Assembly (NCBI RefSeq): GCF_000241325.1 | Contig: NZ_BAEI01000059.1 | Location: forward strand, 1 to 64,000 | DNA from: Gordonia polyisoprenivorans NBRC 16320 = JCM 10675 | Lineage (GTDB): Bacteria; Actinomycetota; Actinomycetes; Mycobacteriales; Mycobacteriaceae | Direction: 5' to 3' | DNA length: 64,000 nucleotides | Shown: positions 1 to 12,215 of the stretch, in pieces | How positions within the stretch are numbered: the stretch's first letter is position 1 | How the letters are laid out: the number at the start of each line of letters is the position of its first letter | Translations under genes and position numbers: made by a program | Notes under the pieces: model-generated | What the model saw: only the letters and a program-made list of their open reading frames with translations | Databases searched by the model: none | What the model was told of the DNA's origin: nothing

Positions 1-453
1 GCGGTGTTCACCACCTCGACCCGCCCGGATACCGCAGCTGCCGGCGACGTGTTGCCGGACACGTACGTGCCGGTGTTCGAACGATTCACCGATGCCGGCA
101 TCCCCGTTCTCGGTATGCGGGACACGCCGTGGCCACATGACGCGCGGGGCGCCATCGACACTCCCACCTGCCTCGCCGACGGCGGCAACGGTGAGTCCTG
201 CGGAACCGATCGCGCCTCGGCTCTCGACGCCCGCGACCCGGCAGAGGCGCTCGCCGCCACCGACCCGCTGTTCCACGCCCTCGATCTGTCGGACGGGGTG
301 TGCACTCCCGAACGTTGTCCCGCCATCGTGGGCAACATCATCGTGTACAAGGACTGGCACCACCTCAGCGCCACCTACGTGCGCAGTCTCACCGACGGGC
401 TCGGCGTGCAGCTTCGACGAGCGCTGCCCTGGGCCGGCGGCGTGGGAGGGTGA
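1..453 (+). CDS. Acyltransferase C-terminal SGNH domain (5' end outside window)
   Basis: The reading frame is open from the first base and stops at 451-453, so this is the 3' end of a gene beginning upstream. The visible 150 residues end in a DWHHLSATY block, which resembles the Asp-x-x-His block of SGNH hydrolase domains fused to membrane acyltransferase-3 (OafA/YrhL-like) proteins. Four Cys residues (TCLADGGNGESC and GVCTPERC) suggest disulfides in an extracytoplasmic domain. In M. tuberculosis a membrane acyltransferase gene (Rv1565c) lies next to treX, so the context fits. It probably O-acylates a surface glycan or lipid; the substrate cannot be told from this part. The catalytic Ser block and the membrane part are outside the window. 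Confidence 0.7.
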   Translation, partial: AVFTTSTRPDTAAAGDVLPDTYVPVFERFTDAGIPVLGMRDTPWPHDARGAIDTPTCLADGGNGESCGTDRASALDARDPAEALAATDPLFHALDLSDGVCTPERCPAIVGNIIVYKDWHHLSATYVRSLTDGLGVQLRRALPWAGGVGG

Positions 454-538
454 GGCACCGGAGGTGAGTGAGTTGCTTCCGAGATGAATGCGCGCCGTAT
501 CGCGACTACTGTCGGTGCATGACCGACAGAAGGTGGGT

Positions 539-3253
<2,715 letters not shown>

Positions 3254-3257
3254 CTCG

Positions 3258-5627
3258 ATGGCCGGTACGCACCCGGGCTCGCACACCGGTGACGGTGCGC
3301 CGGTCGCCGCCGGCGGCAAACGCCCGGAACCCATCGCCACCTACCGGGTTCAGTTGACCCCGGACTTCGGTTTCGTCGAGGTCATCGGCATCCTCGGGCA
3401 TCTGGCGGACCTCGGTGTCAGCCACGTCTACCTCTCGCCGATCGGCACCGCGATGCCCGGCTCCACCCACGGCTACGACTGGGTACCCCCGCCACAGGTG
3501 TCGCCCGCCCTCGGTGGCCGCGAGGGTCTGGCCGCACTGCGCGCGGCGGCGCGCGCGGTCGGTCTGGGCATCCTCATCGACATCGTCCCCAACCACACCG
3601 GAGTGGCCGAGGTCCTGCGCAATCCCTGGTTCGCCGACCTCTTGCGGCACGGCCCCGGTTCACGGTACGCCGGGTACTTCGACGCCGATTTCTCCTCCGA
3701 CAACGGCAGTGATGGGAAGCTGGCCCTGCCGGTCCTCGCCGCCGACGGTGACCTGGCTCCGCTGACCGTCGACCAGCACGGCATTCTCCGCTATTACGAC
3801 CACGAATTCCCCACCGCACCGGGAAGTCTCGGCGGGACGGCAACCGATGTCCATGCGCGACAGCACTATCGACTCGTCCCGTGGAACTCCGGGGTCATCG
3901 GCTACCGCCGATTCTTCACGGTCAACGAACTCGCCGGACTGCGCCAGGAGGACGATGCCGTCTACGACGCCACCCACGCCTGGATTCGTGAGTTGCTCGA
4001 CGCCGACCTGATCGACGGTGTCCGCGTCGATCACCCAGACGGGCTGTGGGACCCGATGTCCTATCTCGAGCGATTGCGCGGTGACATCGGTACCGATCGT
4101 CTGCTCTACATCGAGAAGATCCTCGCCGCCGACGAGGCCCTCGAGCCGACGTTGCCGGTGGAGGGAACCACCGGCTACGACCAGTTGCGGCTCATCGAGT
4201 CGGTGTTCACCGCCCCGTCGGGGATCGTCGAGCTCAGCGAGATCCACGAACACACCACCGGGGTGCCGGCCGACGCCCACTGGCTGCACGACACCGAACG
4301 GCAGCGCAAGCTGACCACGCTCGCGCAGATGTTCCCCGCCGAACACCGCAGGCTCGTGCGCGCACTGACCCATTCGGATCCGACCGCCGATTCGGCCGCC
4401 CTCACCGACGCGGTCGCCGAGATGATCGCCGATCTCGGTGTCTACCGGGCCGACTATCCGTCGCTGCGATCCCGTCTGCTCGGTGTGGCCGAGGAGATCG
4501 CACGCCGTCGACCGGATCTCGCCGACGCCGTCACGCTCATCGTGCGCGCCACCGCCACGCCCGGTGCCCCGACCTCCCGGCTGGCACAGACGTGCGGCGC
4601 GGTCACCGCCAAGAGCGTCGAGGACAGTTTGTTCTACCGCACGGCCCGTCTCGTGTCGGCGCAGGAGGTCGGCGGCGACCCGGCCAACCCGGCGCTGTCA
4701 CTGCGTCATTTCCACGAACTGAACGTCGTCCGGGCGCAGGACTGGCCGCGCGCCATGACGGCCTCCTCGACCCACGACACCAAGCGTGGCGAGGATGTGC
4801 GGGCGCGCATCGCGCTGCTCGCGCAAGTCCCCGAGCGGTGGTCGCTGCTGGTCCGCCAGATCTGGGACACCGCTCCGCCACCTGATCATCTGACCGGATA
4901 CTTCTTGCTGCAGAACGTGATCGGGGTGTGGCCGCTCGACGGGCAGGTCGACGACGAGTTGCGTGATCGCCTGCGCGCCTATGCGCGCAAAGCCGCCCGC
5001 GAAGCGGGTGTGCGGACCACGTGGACCGAGGTCGACGAGGCCTTCGAGGATGCGCTCGATGCCTGGATCGGCGCGCTCACCACCGAACCGGTGGCCGGGA
5101 TGATCGATGACCTGGTCACTCGGATCGGTCCGGCATGGGAACAGGAAGTGTTGGCACGCAAGGCCATCGCACTTCTCGGACCTGGTGTCGGCGACATCTA
5201 CCAGGGCACCGAGTGGTACGAGGACTCACTGGTCGATCCCGACAATCGTCGACCCGTGGACTTCCGCCGGTCGCTCGATCATCCCAAGACGCGGCTGGTG
5301 GCTGCCGCCCTGCGCGTTCGCCGAGAACACAGCCCGGCGTTCGGCCCCGACGGTGACTATCGCCCGCTCCAGGTCGACGGGTCGGCCGCCGACCACGCGA
5401 TCGCCTTCGGCCGCGGTGTGCGCGGCGAGAGCGATCCGCGGGTGATCGTGGTGACCGCCCGCTTCACCCACAGTCTCGACGACGACCGTGCCGCGACGAC
5501 CACGCTCGCCCTGCCGCCCGGCACCTGGATCGATGCCGGGTCACGGTCCGAGCACGCCGGGTCGGTCGACCTCGCGGCCCTACGAGCCGCCGGTCCGGTG
5601 GCGATCCTGACCCGTTCGAGAATCTGA
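3258..5627 (+). CDS. treY: Maltooligosyl trehalose synthase
   Basis: Intramolecular transglycosylase of GH13 that turns the reducing-end alpha-1,4 bond of a maltooligosaccharide into an alpha-1,1 bond, giving maltooligosyl trehalose. Family marks: TYRVQLTPDFGF near the N-terminus, GVSHVYLSPI, IDIVPNHTG, the nucleophile block GVRVDHPDGL, YIEKILAADE and STHDTKRGEDVRAR. The start at 3258 (MAGTHPGSH) lies 4 nt after the treX stop; a longer in-frame start at 3141 lies within treX and would add only a poorly conserved tail. Length is about 789 residues, normal for the family. Its partner treZ lies about 10 kb downstream, beyond the mce operon, although in M. tuberculosis treZ, treY and treX are contiguous. 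Confidence 0.95.
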   Translation: MAGTHPGSHTGDGAPVAAGGKRPEPIATYRVQLTPDFGFVEVIGILGHLADLGVSHVYLSPIGTAMPGSTHGYDWVPPPQVSPALGGREGLAALRAAARAVGLGILIDIVPNHTGVAEVLRNPWFADLLRHGPGSRYAGYFDADFSSDNGSDGKLALPVLAADGDLAPLTVDQHGILRYYDHEFPTAPGSLGGTATDVHARQHYRLVPWNSGVIGYRRFFTVNELAGLRQEDDAVYDATHAWIRELLDADLIDGVRVDHPDGLWDPMSYLERLRGDIGTDRLLYIEKILAADEALEPTLPVEGTTGYDQLRLIESVFTAPSGIVELSEIHEHTTGVPADAHWLHDTERQRKLTTLAQMFPAEHRRLVRALTHSDPTADSAALTDAVAEMIADLGVYRADYPSLRSRLLGVAEEIARRRPDLADAVTLIVRATATPGAPTSRLAQTCGAVTAKSVEDSLFYRTARLVSAQEVGGDPANPALSLRHFHELNVVRAQDWPRAMTASSTHDTKRGEDVRARIALLAQVPERWSLLVRQIWDTAPPPDHLTGYFLLQNVIGVWPLDGQVDDELRDRLRAYARKAAREAGVRTTWTEVDEAFEDALDAWIGALTTEPVAGMIDDLVTRIGPAWEQEVLARKAIALLGPGVGDIYQGTEWYEDSLVDPDNRRPVDFRRSLDHPKTRLVAAALRVRREHSPAFGPDGDYRPLQVDGSAADHAIAFGRGVRGESDPRVIVVTARFTHSLDDDRAATTTLALPPGTWIDAGSRSEHAGSVDLAALRAAGPVAILTRSRI

Positions 5628-5643
5628 CCGGACCCCGACGACC

Positions 5644-6627
5644 TCAGCCGCCGGGTGCCGGAGCGGGCGCAGGTGTGGGTACCGGGGTACTCGCCTGCCC
5701 TGCGTTCGGCGTGGACCCGCCGCCGGCACCGGCCTCACCGGCATCGGACAGGCCGGCCTGCATGGCGTCGAGATCGGACACGAGCCACTTGCCGTCGACC
5801 TTGTCGAGCTTGAGCGAATACATGAACAGCGACGTACCACCTTGCGGCGCAAGAGTACTCGTACCGGTCACCTGTACCACGGCCATGGTTGAGGCGTGGT
5901 CGGGGCCGAAGTCGATCACCGACACCTTCTGGACATCGATCTTGGTGTTCTTGACGTTGATCGACTGGATCGCCTTGGTGGTGTCGCCGAGTTGTGATTC
6001 GAGGTGTTTGCGGTACTCGCCGGTGGTCAGTGGCCCGACGATGTCCTTCATGTTGGCCACCGTGTCGGCGTTCATGCTGCTGGTCAGCTTCTCGGCGAAG
6101 ATCGCCGAGGCACTCTTGGCGTCGTCGAAGGCGTTGGGGCGCTGTTGATCGCGGTAGAAGAACCATCCGAGTACCGCCACCCCGACGATCGCGGCGACGA
6201 CCACCAGGGCCACCAGCGATCGCCACAGGGCGCGCGCCGACAGCGTGATCGAGATCTGCTTCCCACCCCGTGCGGGTGTGGCCGCCGCGGATGAGTCCCG
6301 GACGGATGTGCCTCGCGCGGAAGCACGTCCGCCGGCGGCGGCGGCCGATGCCGTGGGCTCGCCGGAACTCGCCGCATCCTCCCTGTCGGCATCCGCATCC
6401 TCCGGATCCGGGTGCCGCGACGATCCGGACCGCGCGCTCTTGGTACGCGGGACCGGCTTCTTGGTCAGCGACGCCTTCGTCGGCGCAGCATCGGAGGCGT
6501 CGGTTCCGTCGGTGACGGCTGAGTCCGGTTCGCCGGAATCCTCCACTGCGCCTGGCTCGTTCGTCGCCGCGCCCTCCCGATCGTCGTCGGCCGCCTCGTT
6601 GCGCACGTCGTCCTGCTCACCTGTCAT
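5644..6627 (-). CDS. Mce-associated membrane protein
   Basis: 327 residues. An acidic, disordered N-terminal half (about 1-130) is followed by one membrane helix (about 134-158, ALWRSLVALVVVAAIVG) and an extracytoplasmic domain of about 150 residues of the Mce-associated (Mas) type, with FDDAKSASAIFAEKLTS and a C-terminal strand region ending GKWLVSDLDAM. The C-terminus is Pro/Ala-rich (PVPTPAPAPAPGG). It lies 108 nt downstream of mceF on the same strand as the last gene of the mce operon. Mas proteins are thought to stabilise or assist Mce complexes; the precise role here is inference. It converges on treY with a 16-nt gap and no obvious terminator hairpin between them. Confidence 0.85.
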   Translation of the reverse strand: MTGEQDDVRNEAADDDREGAATNEPGAVEDSGEPDSAVTDGTDASDAAPTKASLTKKPVPRTKSARSGSSRHPDPEDADADREDAASSGEPTASAAAAGGRASARGTSVRDSSAAATPARGGKQISITLSARALWRSLVALVVVAAIVGVAVLGWFFYRDQQRPNAFDDAKSASAIFAEKLTSSMNADTVANMKDIVGPLTTGEYRKHLESQLGDTTKAIQSINVKNTKIDVQKVSVIDFGPDHASTMAVVQVTGTSTLAPQGGTSLFMYSLKLDKVDGKWLVSDLDAMQAGLSDAGEAGAGGGSTPNAGQASTPVPTPAPAPAPGG

Positions 6628-6735
6628 CGCGTGTTTCCGTTCTCATTCGCCGCCCACTCGGTCCCCACCGATCCGACCCACCCGACTCCCCTCGGCGAGG
6701 AGTCAGGTGTGGTGCGAGCCCCCGGAGGGCGGGCG

Positions 6736-7908
6736 TCACTTGTCCAGCGGAACCGTCCGCGCATTCGGGTCGTAGTTCGGCGGCGGTCCGGCGGTGTCGT
6801 CCCCCGGCGGACGGGGTGCGTTCGCCGAGCCACGGATCTGCTGGTTGGGATCCTCGGTGACACAGTACAGATTCGTCGGCACCGACAACTCGAGGATCTT
6901 GGTGGGGCGCACCGGGGTGACCGCGTAGTCGCAGTACGGACGCGGGTAGATCGAACCGAACGCCCACCAGGCGCCGTCGTGGAACATGCTGAGGGACTTG
7001 ATCGACGCGTCCCTGATCGACGGCAGCAGATTGACCACCGCCGGTGCGCGCAGGGCACCCTGGCGGGTCACGTCCAGCAGCTGACCGAGCACATCGGTGA
7101 TCGGATCCTGGATCTCGTTGATCGAGCCGGACAGGCTGGACAACTGCTGCGGGCCCTTGCCCAGCAACGTGCGCAGCTCACGGTCCGCGGCGACCGCAGC
7201 GTTGACCACCGAACTCAACGAGGACACCGTGCCCTGCAGATCGGGCTGGATCTGCGAGGTGGTCTGCAGGATGGTCCCCGTCTCGGAGATCAACTTGGTG
7301 GTCTGCGGCAACACGCGGTAGAGGTCGGCGAAGATCGTTCCGCCCGCGTCGAACAGCACGCGCAGGTCGTTGGTGTCGCCCTTGGGATTGAGCGCGACGT
7401 CGAGGTTGTCGACGATCGACGCGAGTTTGGCCGGATCGATCTGGTCGATGACGCCGAGCGAGGTCTCGAGCAACTGCGGGAACGGCGTGGTCACCTTGGT
7501 CTGGTTCACGTTGATGGTGTCGCCGTCGCGAAGGTAGGGCCCCTCGGCGCTGGGCGGGGAGAAATCAACGTACTGTTCACCCGCGGCCGACAAGCCGAGT
7601 GCCGAGACCGTCGTGTTGCGGTTGATGTGCACGTCGTCGTCGACCGACACCACCACCTTCACCGACTGTGGTTGCACCTGAATGGATTTGACGTCGCCGA
7701 TCGGGACGCCGCGCAGGGTCACCTGCGAGGTGTCCTGCAGGCCACCGGAGATCGGGAAATTGATCGTGAGCGTGTAGTGGCCCTGGAACGGCGCCCACCG
7801 CAGCGCGCCGAACGACAAGTAGGCCAGCCCGATGAGCATCACCCCGATCAGCGCCAGGTTGCCCAGCACGATCGAGTGTTTGCGCAGCCGCCCCATGAAT
7901 CCACTCAT
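6736..7908 (-). CDS. mceF: Mce family protein F
   Basis: Sixth MCE subunit, 390 residues. It starts MSGFMGRLRKHSIVLGNLALIGVMLIGLAYLSF, a membrane anchor of about 20 residues, followed by the MlaD-like MCE domain (FPISGGLQDTSQVTLRGVPIGDVKSI) and a long helical region. MCE proteins form hexameric channels or tubes that carry lipids between the plasma membrane and the outer mycomembrane. The start at 7908 is fixed by the ATGA overlap with the mceE stop (7905-7908). The C-terminal tail is Pro/Asn-rich (NAPRPPGDDTAGPPPNYDPN), as is common in MceF. Confidence 0.93.
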   Translation of the reverse strand: MSGFMGRLRKHSIVLGNLALIGVMLIGLAYLSFGALRWAPFQGHYTLTINFPISGGLQDTSQVTLRGVPIGDVKSIQVQPQSVKVVVSVDDDVHINRNTTVSALGLSAAGEQYVDFSPPSAEGPYLRDGDTINVNQTKVTTPFPQLLETSLGVIDQIDPAKLASIVDNLDVALNPKGDTNDLRVLFDAGGTIFADLYRVLPQTTKLISETGTILQTTSQIQPDLQGTVSSLSSVVNAAVAADRELRTLLGKGPQQLSSLSGSINEIQDPITDVLGQLLDVTRQGALRAPAVVNLLPSIRDASIKSLSMFHDGAWWAFGSIYPRPYCDYAVTPVRPTKILELSVPTNLYCVTEDPNQQIRGSANAPRPPGDDTAGPPPNYDPNARTVPLDK

Positions 7909-9083
7909 CCGCAGCACCCCTGGGTCGCAGTCAGCCGGGCCAGCAGTCGGGTCAGCGTCTGCTGCAACGACTCTCCCGCCGCACCGACATCGCCGAGCTC
8001 GGGAAGACGGCTGGCCGAATCGAACCCGGCGCCCGGGTTGAGGTAGTACACCTTCGCCGACAACGACGCCGCACTCGAACTGGTCGACTTGGCCCACTTG
8101 GGGGTCAACTCGGCGACATTGTCCGACAACGGTCCGAGGATCGTCGCGCCCTGCTTGAGTTCGTCGAGGAGGGTCGCGAGATGACCGGTGAGCTCGACGA
8201 AATTCTGTCCGTCGCTGCCGAGGAAATCGTTCGTGGCGGCGGTGACCTGATTGGTTTTGTCGAGCGTGGTCAGGATTGTCTGCATCTCGTCGTTGATGGT
8301 GTCGAAGGCGGGCGAGAGCTTGTTGATCGACGCCATGATCTGTGCGCGTCCCGCCGCGAGCTGCCCGGTCAGCACCTGTGTGTTGCGCATCGCGGCGTCG
8401 ACCTCGGCGGAGTTCTGGTTCAGTTTGCGCAGGGCCGTGGTCAATCCGGCGATGGCACCGTTGAGTTGTTGCGGATTGTCCGGCGAGGTCGACACCGCGG
8501 CGCTGAGTTCGGTGATGATCTGCTGGGTGGAACCGAGTGAACCGCTGTCGACGAATCCACTCAGACTGACCAGGAGATCCTCGACGGTCGCCGCAGCCGA
8601 CCGCGGGCCGGTCAGCGTCTGGCCGTTGGACATGTAGTCGGCGTCGGAATTCGACGGTGGGAGCAACGCGACGAACACGTCACCGAGCGGGGTCGCCTGC
8701 CGCAGTTCGGCGCCGGTGCCCTTGGGCACCTTGGCCGAGGTGCTGACATCCATGGTGACGATCGCCTTGTAGTTCTCGGCGCGGATACCGGTGACCTCGC
8801 CGACGTCCATGCCGTAGAGCTTCACCTTGGCCCGGGTCGGCAGATTCAGCGCATTGTCGAAACTCGCGTTCAACGTCATGGTGTCGCCGAGATTGCCCGG
8901 GGCGGGCAGCGGGATCTGCTCGACGGTCAGACCGGGTATCGCCGAACAACCGGTGACGGCCAACACGGTCGCGACGATCCCGGTCACCACCAGCTTGCGG
9001 GTCCATGAAAGAACCGGCGCCAGACGGCGTCTGGAGAATGATCGGCGAGAGACAGACGGACGAGAGAGGGATGCTGGGCTCAT
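7905..9083 (-). CDS. mceE: Mce family lipoprotein E
   Basis: Fifth MCE subunit, 392 residues from the ATG that overlaps the mceD stop (9080-9083). The N-terminus is basic, then hydrophobic, and ends in a lipobox (LAVTGCSA), so the mature protein should be a lipoprotein anchored by Cys; mycobacterial MceE proteins (LprK/LprN type) are likewise lipoproteins. The MCE domain follows (MTLNASFDNALNLPTRAKVKLYGMDVGEVTGI), then the helical C-terminal part. A longer in-frame start exists upstream inside mceD but would add a basic, poorly conserved tail. Confidence 0.93.
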   Translation of the reverse strand: MSPASLSRPSVSRRSFSRRRLAPVLSWTRKLVVTGIVATVLAVTGCSAIPGLTVEQIPLPAPGNLGDTMTLNASFDNALNLPTRAKVKLYGMDVGEVTGIRAENYKAIVTMDVSTSAKVPKGTGAELRQATPLGDVFVALLPPSNSDADYMSNGQTLTGPRSAAATVEDLLVSLSGFVDSGSLGSTQQIITELSAAVSTSPDNPQQLNGAIAGLTTALRKLNQNSAEVDAAMRNTQVLTGQLAAGRAQIMASINKLSPAFDTINDEMQTILTTLDKTNQVTAATNDFLGSDGQNFVELTGHLATLLDELKQGATILGPLSDNVAELTPKWAKSTSSSAASLSAKVYYLNPGAGFDSASRLPELGDVGAAGESLQQTLTRLLARLTATQGCCG

Positions 9084-10201
9084 TTTGTCAGGGCCTCCAA
9101 TGCCGAGAAGACCCCGAGATCGGGCCCGAAGCCCTGGAGCTGACCGGTCTCGCAACCGTTCTTGTGTAGATTGATCGCCTTGCAGAACTGGGACACCAGC
9201 TGGGTGTCGAGCAACGACTTGTCCAGCAGCACCTGGGCACGCCAGGCACCCTGTTCTGCGGAGATGGAATTGCTCAGGTTCTGGAAGAGCAGCGGCCCGA
9301 GGTCGATGGTCTCGACGACCTGACGTGAGTAGTCGCTCAGGTTCTCCGCGAGTGCGGCCAGTCGCCCGGTGGACGCGCCGATCGTGCCTGCGTTGTTGTG
9401 CAGGAACTCCGAGGTGTTGAGCAGTGTCTGATTCAGATCGCCCAGGGTCGCCACCAGACCCGGTGACTGACGTCCGAGCATCTCGCTGACCTGATTGATG
9501 GAGTTCGAGAAGTCTTTCATCTTCGGGTAATTCGCGACAAGGGCGGCGGTGAGTTGCTGGACCGACTTGACGATGTCGACGATCGCGTCGCCGTTACCCG
9601 ACACCACCTGCGAGGCGCTGCCGAGCTGATTGATCGCCTCCTGCAGCCGTTGTCCGTTGTCGCTGGTGATGCCCGAGGTCACGTCCATCAGGTCGGCGAC
9701 CGGCCCCTCTCCCTGCGCCTGGCCGGAGAGATTGCTGACGAGTTTGTCGACCGCGTCGAACAGGTCACCCACCGACACCGGACTCATGCCCTCGTTGCGC
9801 ATCACCGCGCCGTCGGTCAGCTTGGGGCCCTTGGAGTATGCCGGGGTCAGCTCGATGTGCCGGGTGGTGACGATCGAGGTGTTGACGATGGCTGCGGTCG
9901 CGTCGACCGGAACGGGCACCTTCTTGTCGATGGTGAATTTCACCATGACCCGGTTACCCTGCTCCTCGATCTTGGTGACCTGACCGACCGGCATACCCAG
10001 TACCGCAACGTCATTGGTGGTGTAGAGGCCCGCGGTGTTCGGGAAGAACGCGGTGACCTCGATGGCCTGACCGGTCGCGGTCTTCCAGCCGGCCGGGATC
10101 AGCGAACACCCCGAGAGCACACCGACGGCGAGCACGATCAGCCCCGCGAGGATCATCGACCGCTGCGTGACCTTCCGAGAAACCATGTGCGCGTTCAGCA
10201 T
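9080..10201 (-). CDS. mceD: Mce family protein D with a lipobox-like sequence
   Basis: Fourth MCE subunit, about 373 residues. The MCE domain reads EVTAFFPNTAGLYTTNDVAVLGMPVGQVTKI. The N-terminal hydrophobic segment ends LSGCSLIPAG, which fits a lipobox, so this subunit too may be lipidated. That is unusual, since MceE is normally the lipoprotein of the set. The start at 10201 (MLNAHMVSRKV) overlaps the mceC stop by 7 nt; MVSRKV at 10186 is an alternative. The stop overlaps the mceE start (ATGA). Confidence 0.92.
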   Translation of the reverse strand: MLNAHMVSRKVTQRSMILAGLIVLAVGVLSGCSLIPAGWKTATGQAIEVTAFFPNTAGLYTTNDVAVLGMPVGQVTKIEEQGNRVMVKFTIDKKVPVPVDATAAIVNTSIVTTRHIELTPAYSKGPKLTDGAVMRNEGMSPVSVGDLFDAVDKLVSNLSGQAQGEGPVADLMDVTSGITSDNGQRLQEAINQLGSASQVVSGNGDAIVDIVKSVQQLTAALVANYPKMKDFSNSINQVSEMLGRQSPGLVATLGDLNQTLLNTSEFLHNNAGTIGASTGRLAALAENLSDYSRQVVETIDLGPLLFQNLSNSISAEQGAWRAQVLLDKSLLDTQLVSQFCKAINLHKNGCETGQLQGFGPDLGVFSALEALTK

Positions 10202-11187
10202 CCGTCCACCACCCGTGCCGTGCAGAGCCAGTTGTCGGGGAAGATGCCCCACGGCAGGTAGCCGTTGGCGTACGGACCGTCGCCGAGGATGTTGTTGGTC
10301 AGGCGCGCGGTGACCGGCAGGACCTCGAGCATCTTGCGAAGGTTGTCGCGGTTCTTCTCCAGACCCTGGGTGATGGTGTTCAGGTTGGCCATGATCGGGG
10401 CGAACTGGTCGGCGTCCTCGGAGGCGACGAGTTGGGCCTGTTCGGTGATCTGCGCGGCGCCGTCGAGCAGCCGGGTCACCAGGGCTTCGCGGGCGACGAT
10501 CTTGTTCGCCAGTTGTGCTCCCTGACCGACGATGATCGCCAGCTGCGCCGAATTGTCCTGCACGATGGCGGTCACCGACTTGGTGTCACTGATCAGCTGA
10601 TTGATCTGATCGCGACGGTCGGTGATGATCTCCGACATCTGCGTCAGCGAGTCGAGCGTCGGTTTGGTGACCGCGGGCGCCCCGGCGAGTTGTTGGTTCA
10701 ACGTTCGGATGCTCTGGCCGAGGTCCTCGTCGTTGATGCCCTGCAGGATGGGCGTGCCCTTCTCGATGGTCTTCTGCAGATCGTAGGGAACCCTGGTCTC
10801 GGTGATCACGTTGTTGGCCGCCGGATCGGGCGAATTGCCCAGCGAGATATCGATGTAGCGCTGGCCGAGCAGGGTCGAGAGTTTGATCTCGGCCGAACCG
10901 TTGGCGGTGACGTCGACGTCCTTGTCGACCTTCATGGTGATGTGGATGTGGTTGCCCTGCAGTTCGGTCGAGCCGACCTCACCGACGTCGATGCCGGCCA
11001 CCCGGACCTTGTCGCCCGGTCGCACGCCACCGGCCTGGGCGAAGTCCGCCGAATAGGTTTTCTTGCCGATGTCGGCCTTGCCGATTCCGGTGATACCCAG
11101 GACGAGCAGCACGATGACCACCGTGCCGGCCAACCCGTACCAGAGGAGTCGGTGGTCGTCGAAGCTCCGACGCATGCGGCTTCTCAT
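10195..11187 (-). CDS. mceC: Mce family protein C
   Basis: Third MCE subunit, 330 residues, starting MRSRMRRSFDDHRLLWYGLAGTVVIVLLVLGITGIG: a basic N-terminus and one membrane helix. The MCE domain follows (YSADFAQAGGVRPGDKVRVAGIDVGEVGS), then LGQRYIDISLG, which is typical of the family. The start at 11187 is set by the ATGA overlap with the mceB stop. Two Cys close to the C-terminus (WLCTARVVDGC) also fit MceC relatives. Confidence 0.93.
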   Translation of the reverse strand: MRSRMRRSFDDHRLLWYGLAGTVVIVLLVLGITGIGKADIGKKTYSADFAQAGGVRPGDKVRVAGIDVGEVGSTELQGNHIHITMKVDKDVDVTANGSAEIKLSTLLGQRYIDISLGNSPDPAANNVITETRVPYDLQKTIEKGTPILQGINDEDLGQSIRTLNQQLAGAPAVTKPTLDSLTQMSEIITDRRDQINQLISDTKSVTAIVQDNSAQLAIIVGQGAQLANKIVAREALVTRLLDGAAQITEQAQLVASEDADQFAPIMANLNTITQGLEKNRDNLRKMLEVLPVTARLTNNILGDGPYANGYLPWGIFPDNWLCTARVVDGC

Positions 11188-12215
11188 CGGCACACCACCG
11201 AGTGGTTGGTGCCACCGATCTTGTTGATGATCCCCGGCGGGAACAACACATCACCGATCGCGATGTCGAGGTCGCAGGCGTAGATGTTCAGGTAGGCCCC
11301 CTGGCCGAGCACGAGCGGGAAGTGTCCGAGGAAGATCGGCAGGTTCTTGGCCATCCCGTCGAGTTTGGAGCCGTTGCCGATCAGAATCCTGGTCGCCTGG
11401 TTGGCCGAGGTGGCCGCGTCGGCGAGATTCCCCCGGGATTGGGTGAGGACGTCGGCGAATCCCGCTGCGGTGTTTCCGATCTGGGTGACGGCGGTACCGA
11501 AGGCCGCCGAATTCGCGTTCAGGTTCTTGATGACGTCGGAAACGCTGTCGACGAGAGTGCCGATCTGGTCGCCCTGCCGCGACAGGTCACGCAGCACCCC
11601 GCTGAGATTGTCGATGATCGCCCCGATCACCACGTCCCGGTTGGACATGTCGGAGGCGAACTTGCCGACCTGGGCGACGGTGTTGGACAACGACACCGTG
11701 TCGCCCTGGAACGCCTGGACCAGACCGTTGGAGAGATTGTTGACCTGCTCGGGGGTCAAGGTGTCGAAGACCGGCTGGAATCCGGCGAGCAGTTTGGTCA
11801 CGTCGAAGGAGTCCTCCGAGGGCTCCTTGAGCGTCGACCCGACCGAGAGTGGTTGCGGGGGCCCGTCGGCGAGGGACAGCGCGAGATACCGCTGGCCGAT
11901 CAGGTTCTGGTACCGGATCGCGGCCTGCGTGGTGGTGTACATCGGCTGGTTGTCCTGCACCTCGAAGGTGACCTTGGCGCGGCCGTCGACGAGATCGATC
12001 GAATCGACGCGACCCACCCGCACACCGGCCATCCGGACGTCGTCGCCCTTGGCCAGACCCGGGGCGTCGGTGAAAAACGTGCTGAAGTTGTTGGTACTGC
12101 CCGACACCGATCGTTCCAGCGTCGAATAGATGATGTAGGTCAGCAGCAACGCGACGACCGCGAACAGCGCGAACCCGATCAGCGGTTTGCGGATACTCGA
12201 CTGCGCGGCGCTCAT
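11184..12215 (-). CDS. mceB: Mce family protein B
   Basis: Second MCE subunit, 343 residues: MSAAQSSIRKPLIGFALFAVVALLLTYIIYSTLERSV (membrane anchor), then the MCE domain (FSTFFTDAPGLAKGDDVRMAGVRVGRVDSI) and IGQRYLALSL. The start at 12215 overlaps the mceA stop as ATGA. The frame stays open upstream through the mceA tandem repeat up to 12518, but that extension (PNRFD repeats) is an out-of-frame reading of mceA and not part of this gene. Confidence 0.93.
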   Translation of the reverse strand: MSAAQSSIRKPLIGFALFAVVALLLTYIIYSTLERSVSGSTNNFSTFFTDAPGLAKGDDVRMAGVRVGRVDSIDLVDGRAKVTFEVQDNQPMYTTTQAAIRYQNLIGQRYLALSLADGPPQPLSVGSTLKEPSEDSFDVTKLLAGFQPVFDTLTPEQVNNLSNGLVQAFQGDTVSLSNTVAQVGKFASDMSNRDVVIGAIIDNLSGVLRDLSRQGDQIGTLVDSVSDVIKNLNANSAAFGTAVTQIGNTAAGFADVLTQSRGNLADAATSANQATRILIGNGSKLDGMAKNLPIFLGHFPLVLGQGAYLNIYACDLDIAIGDVLFPPGIINKIGGTNHSVVCR

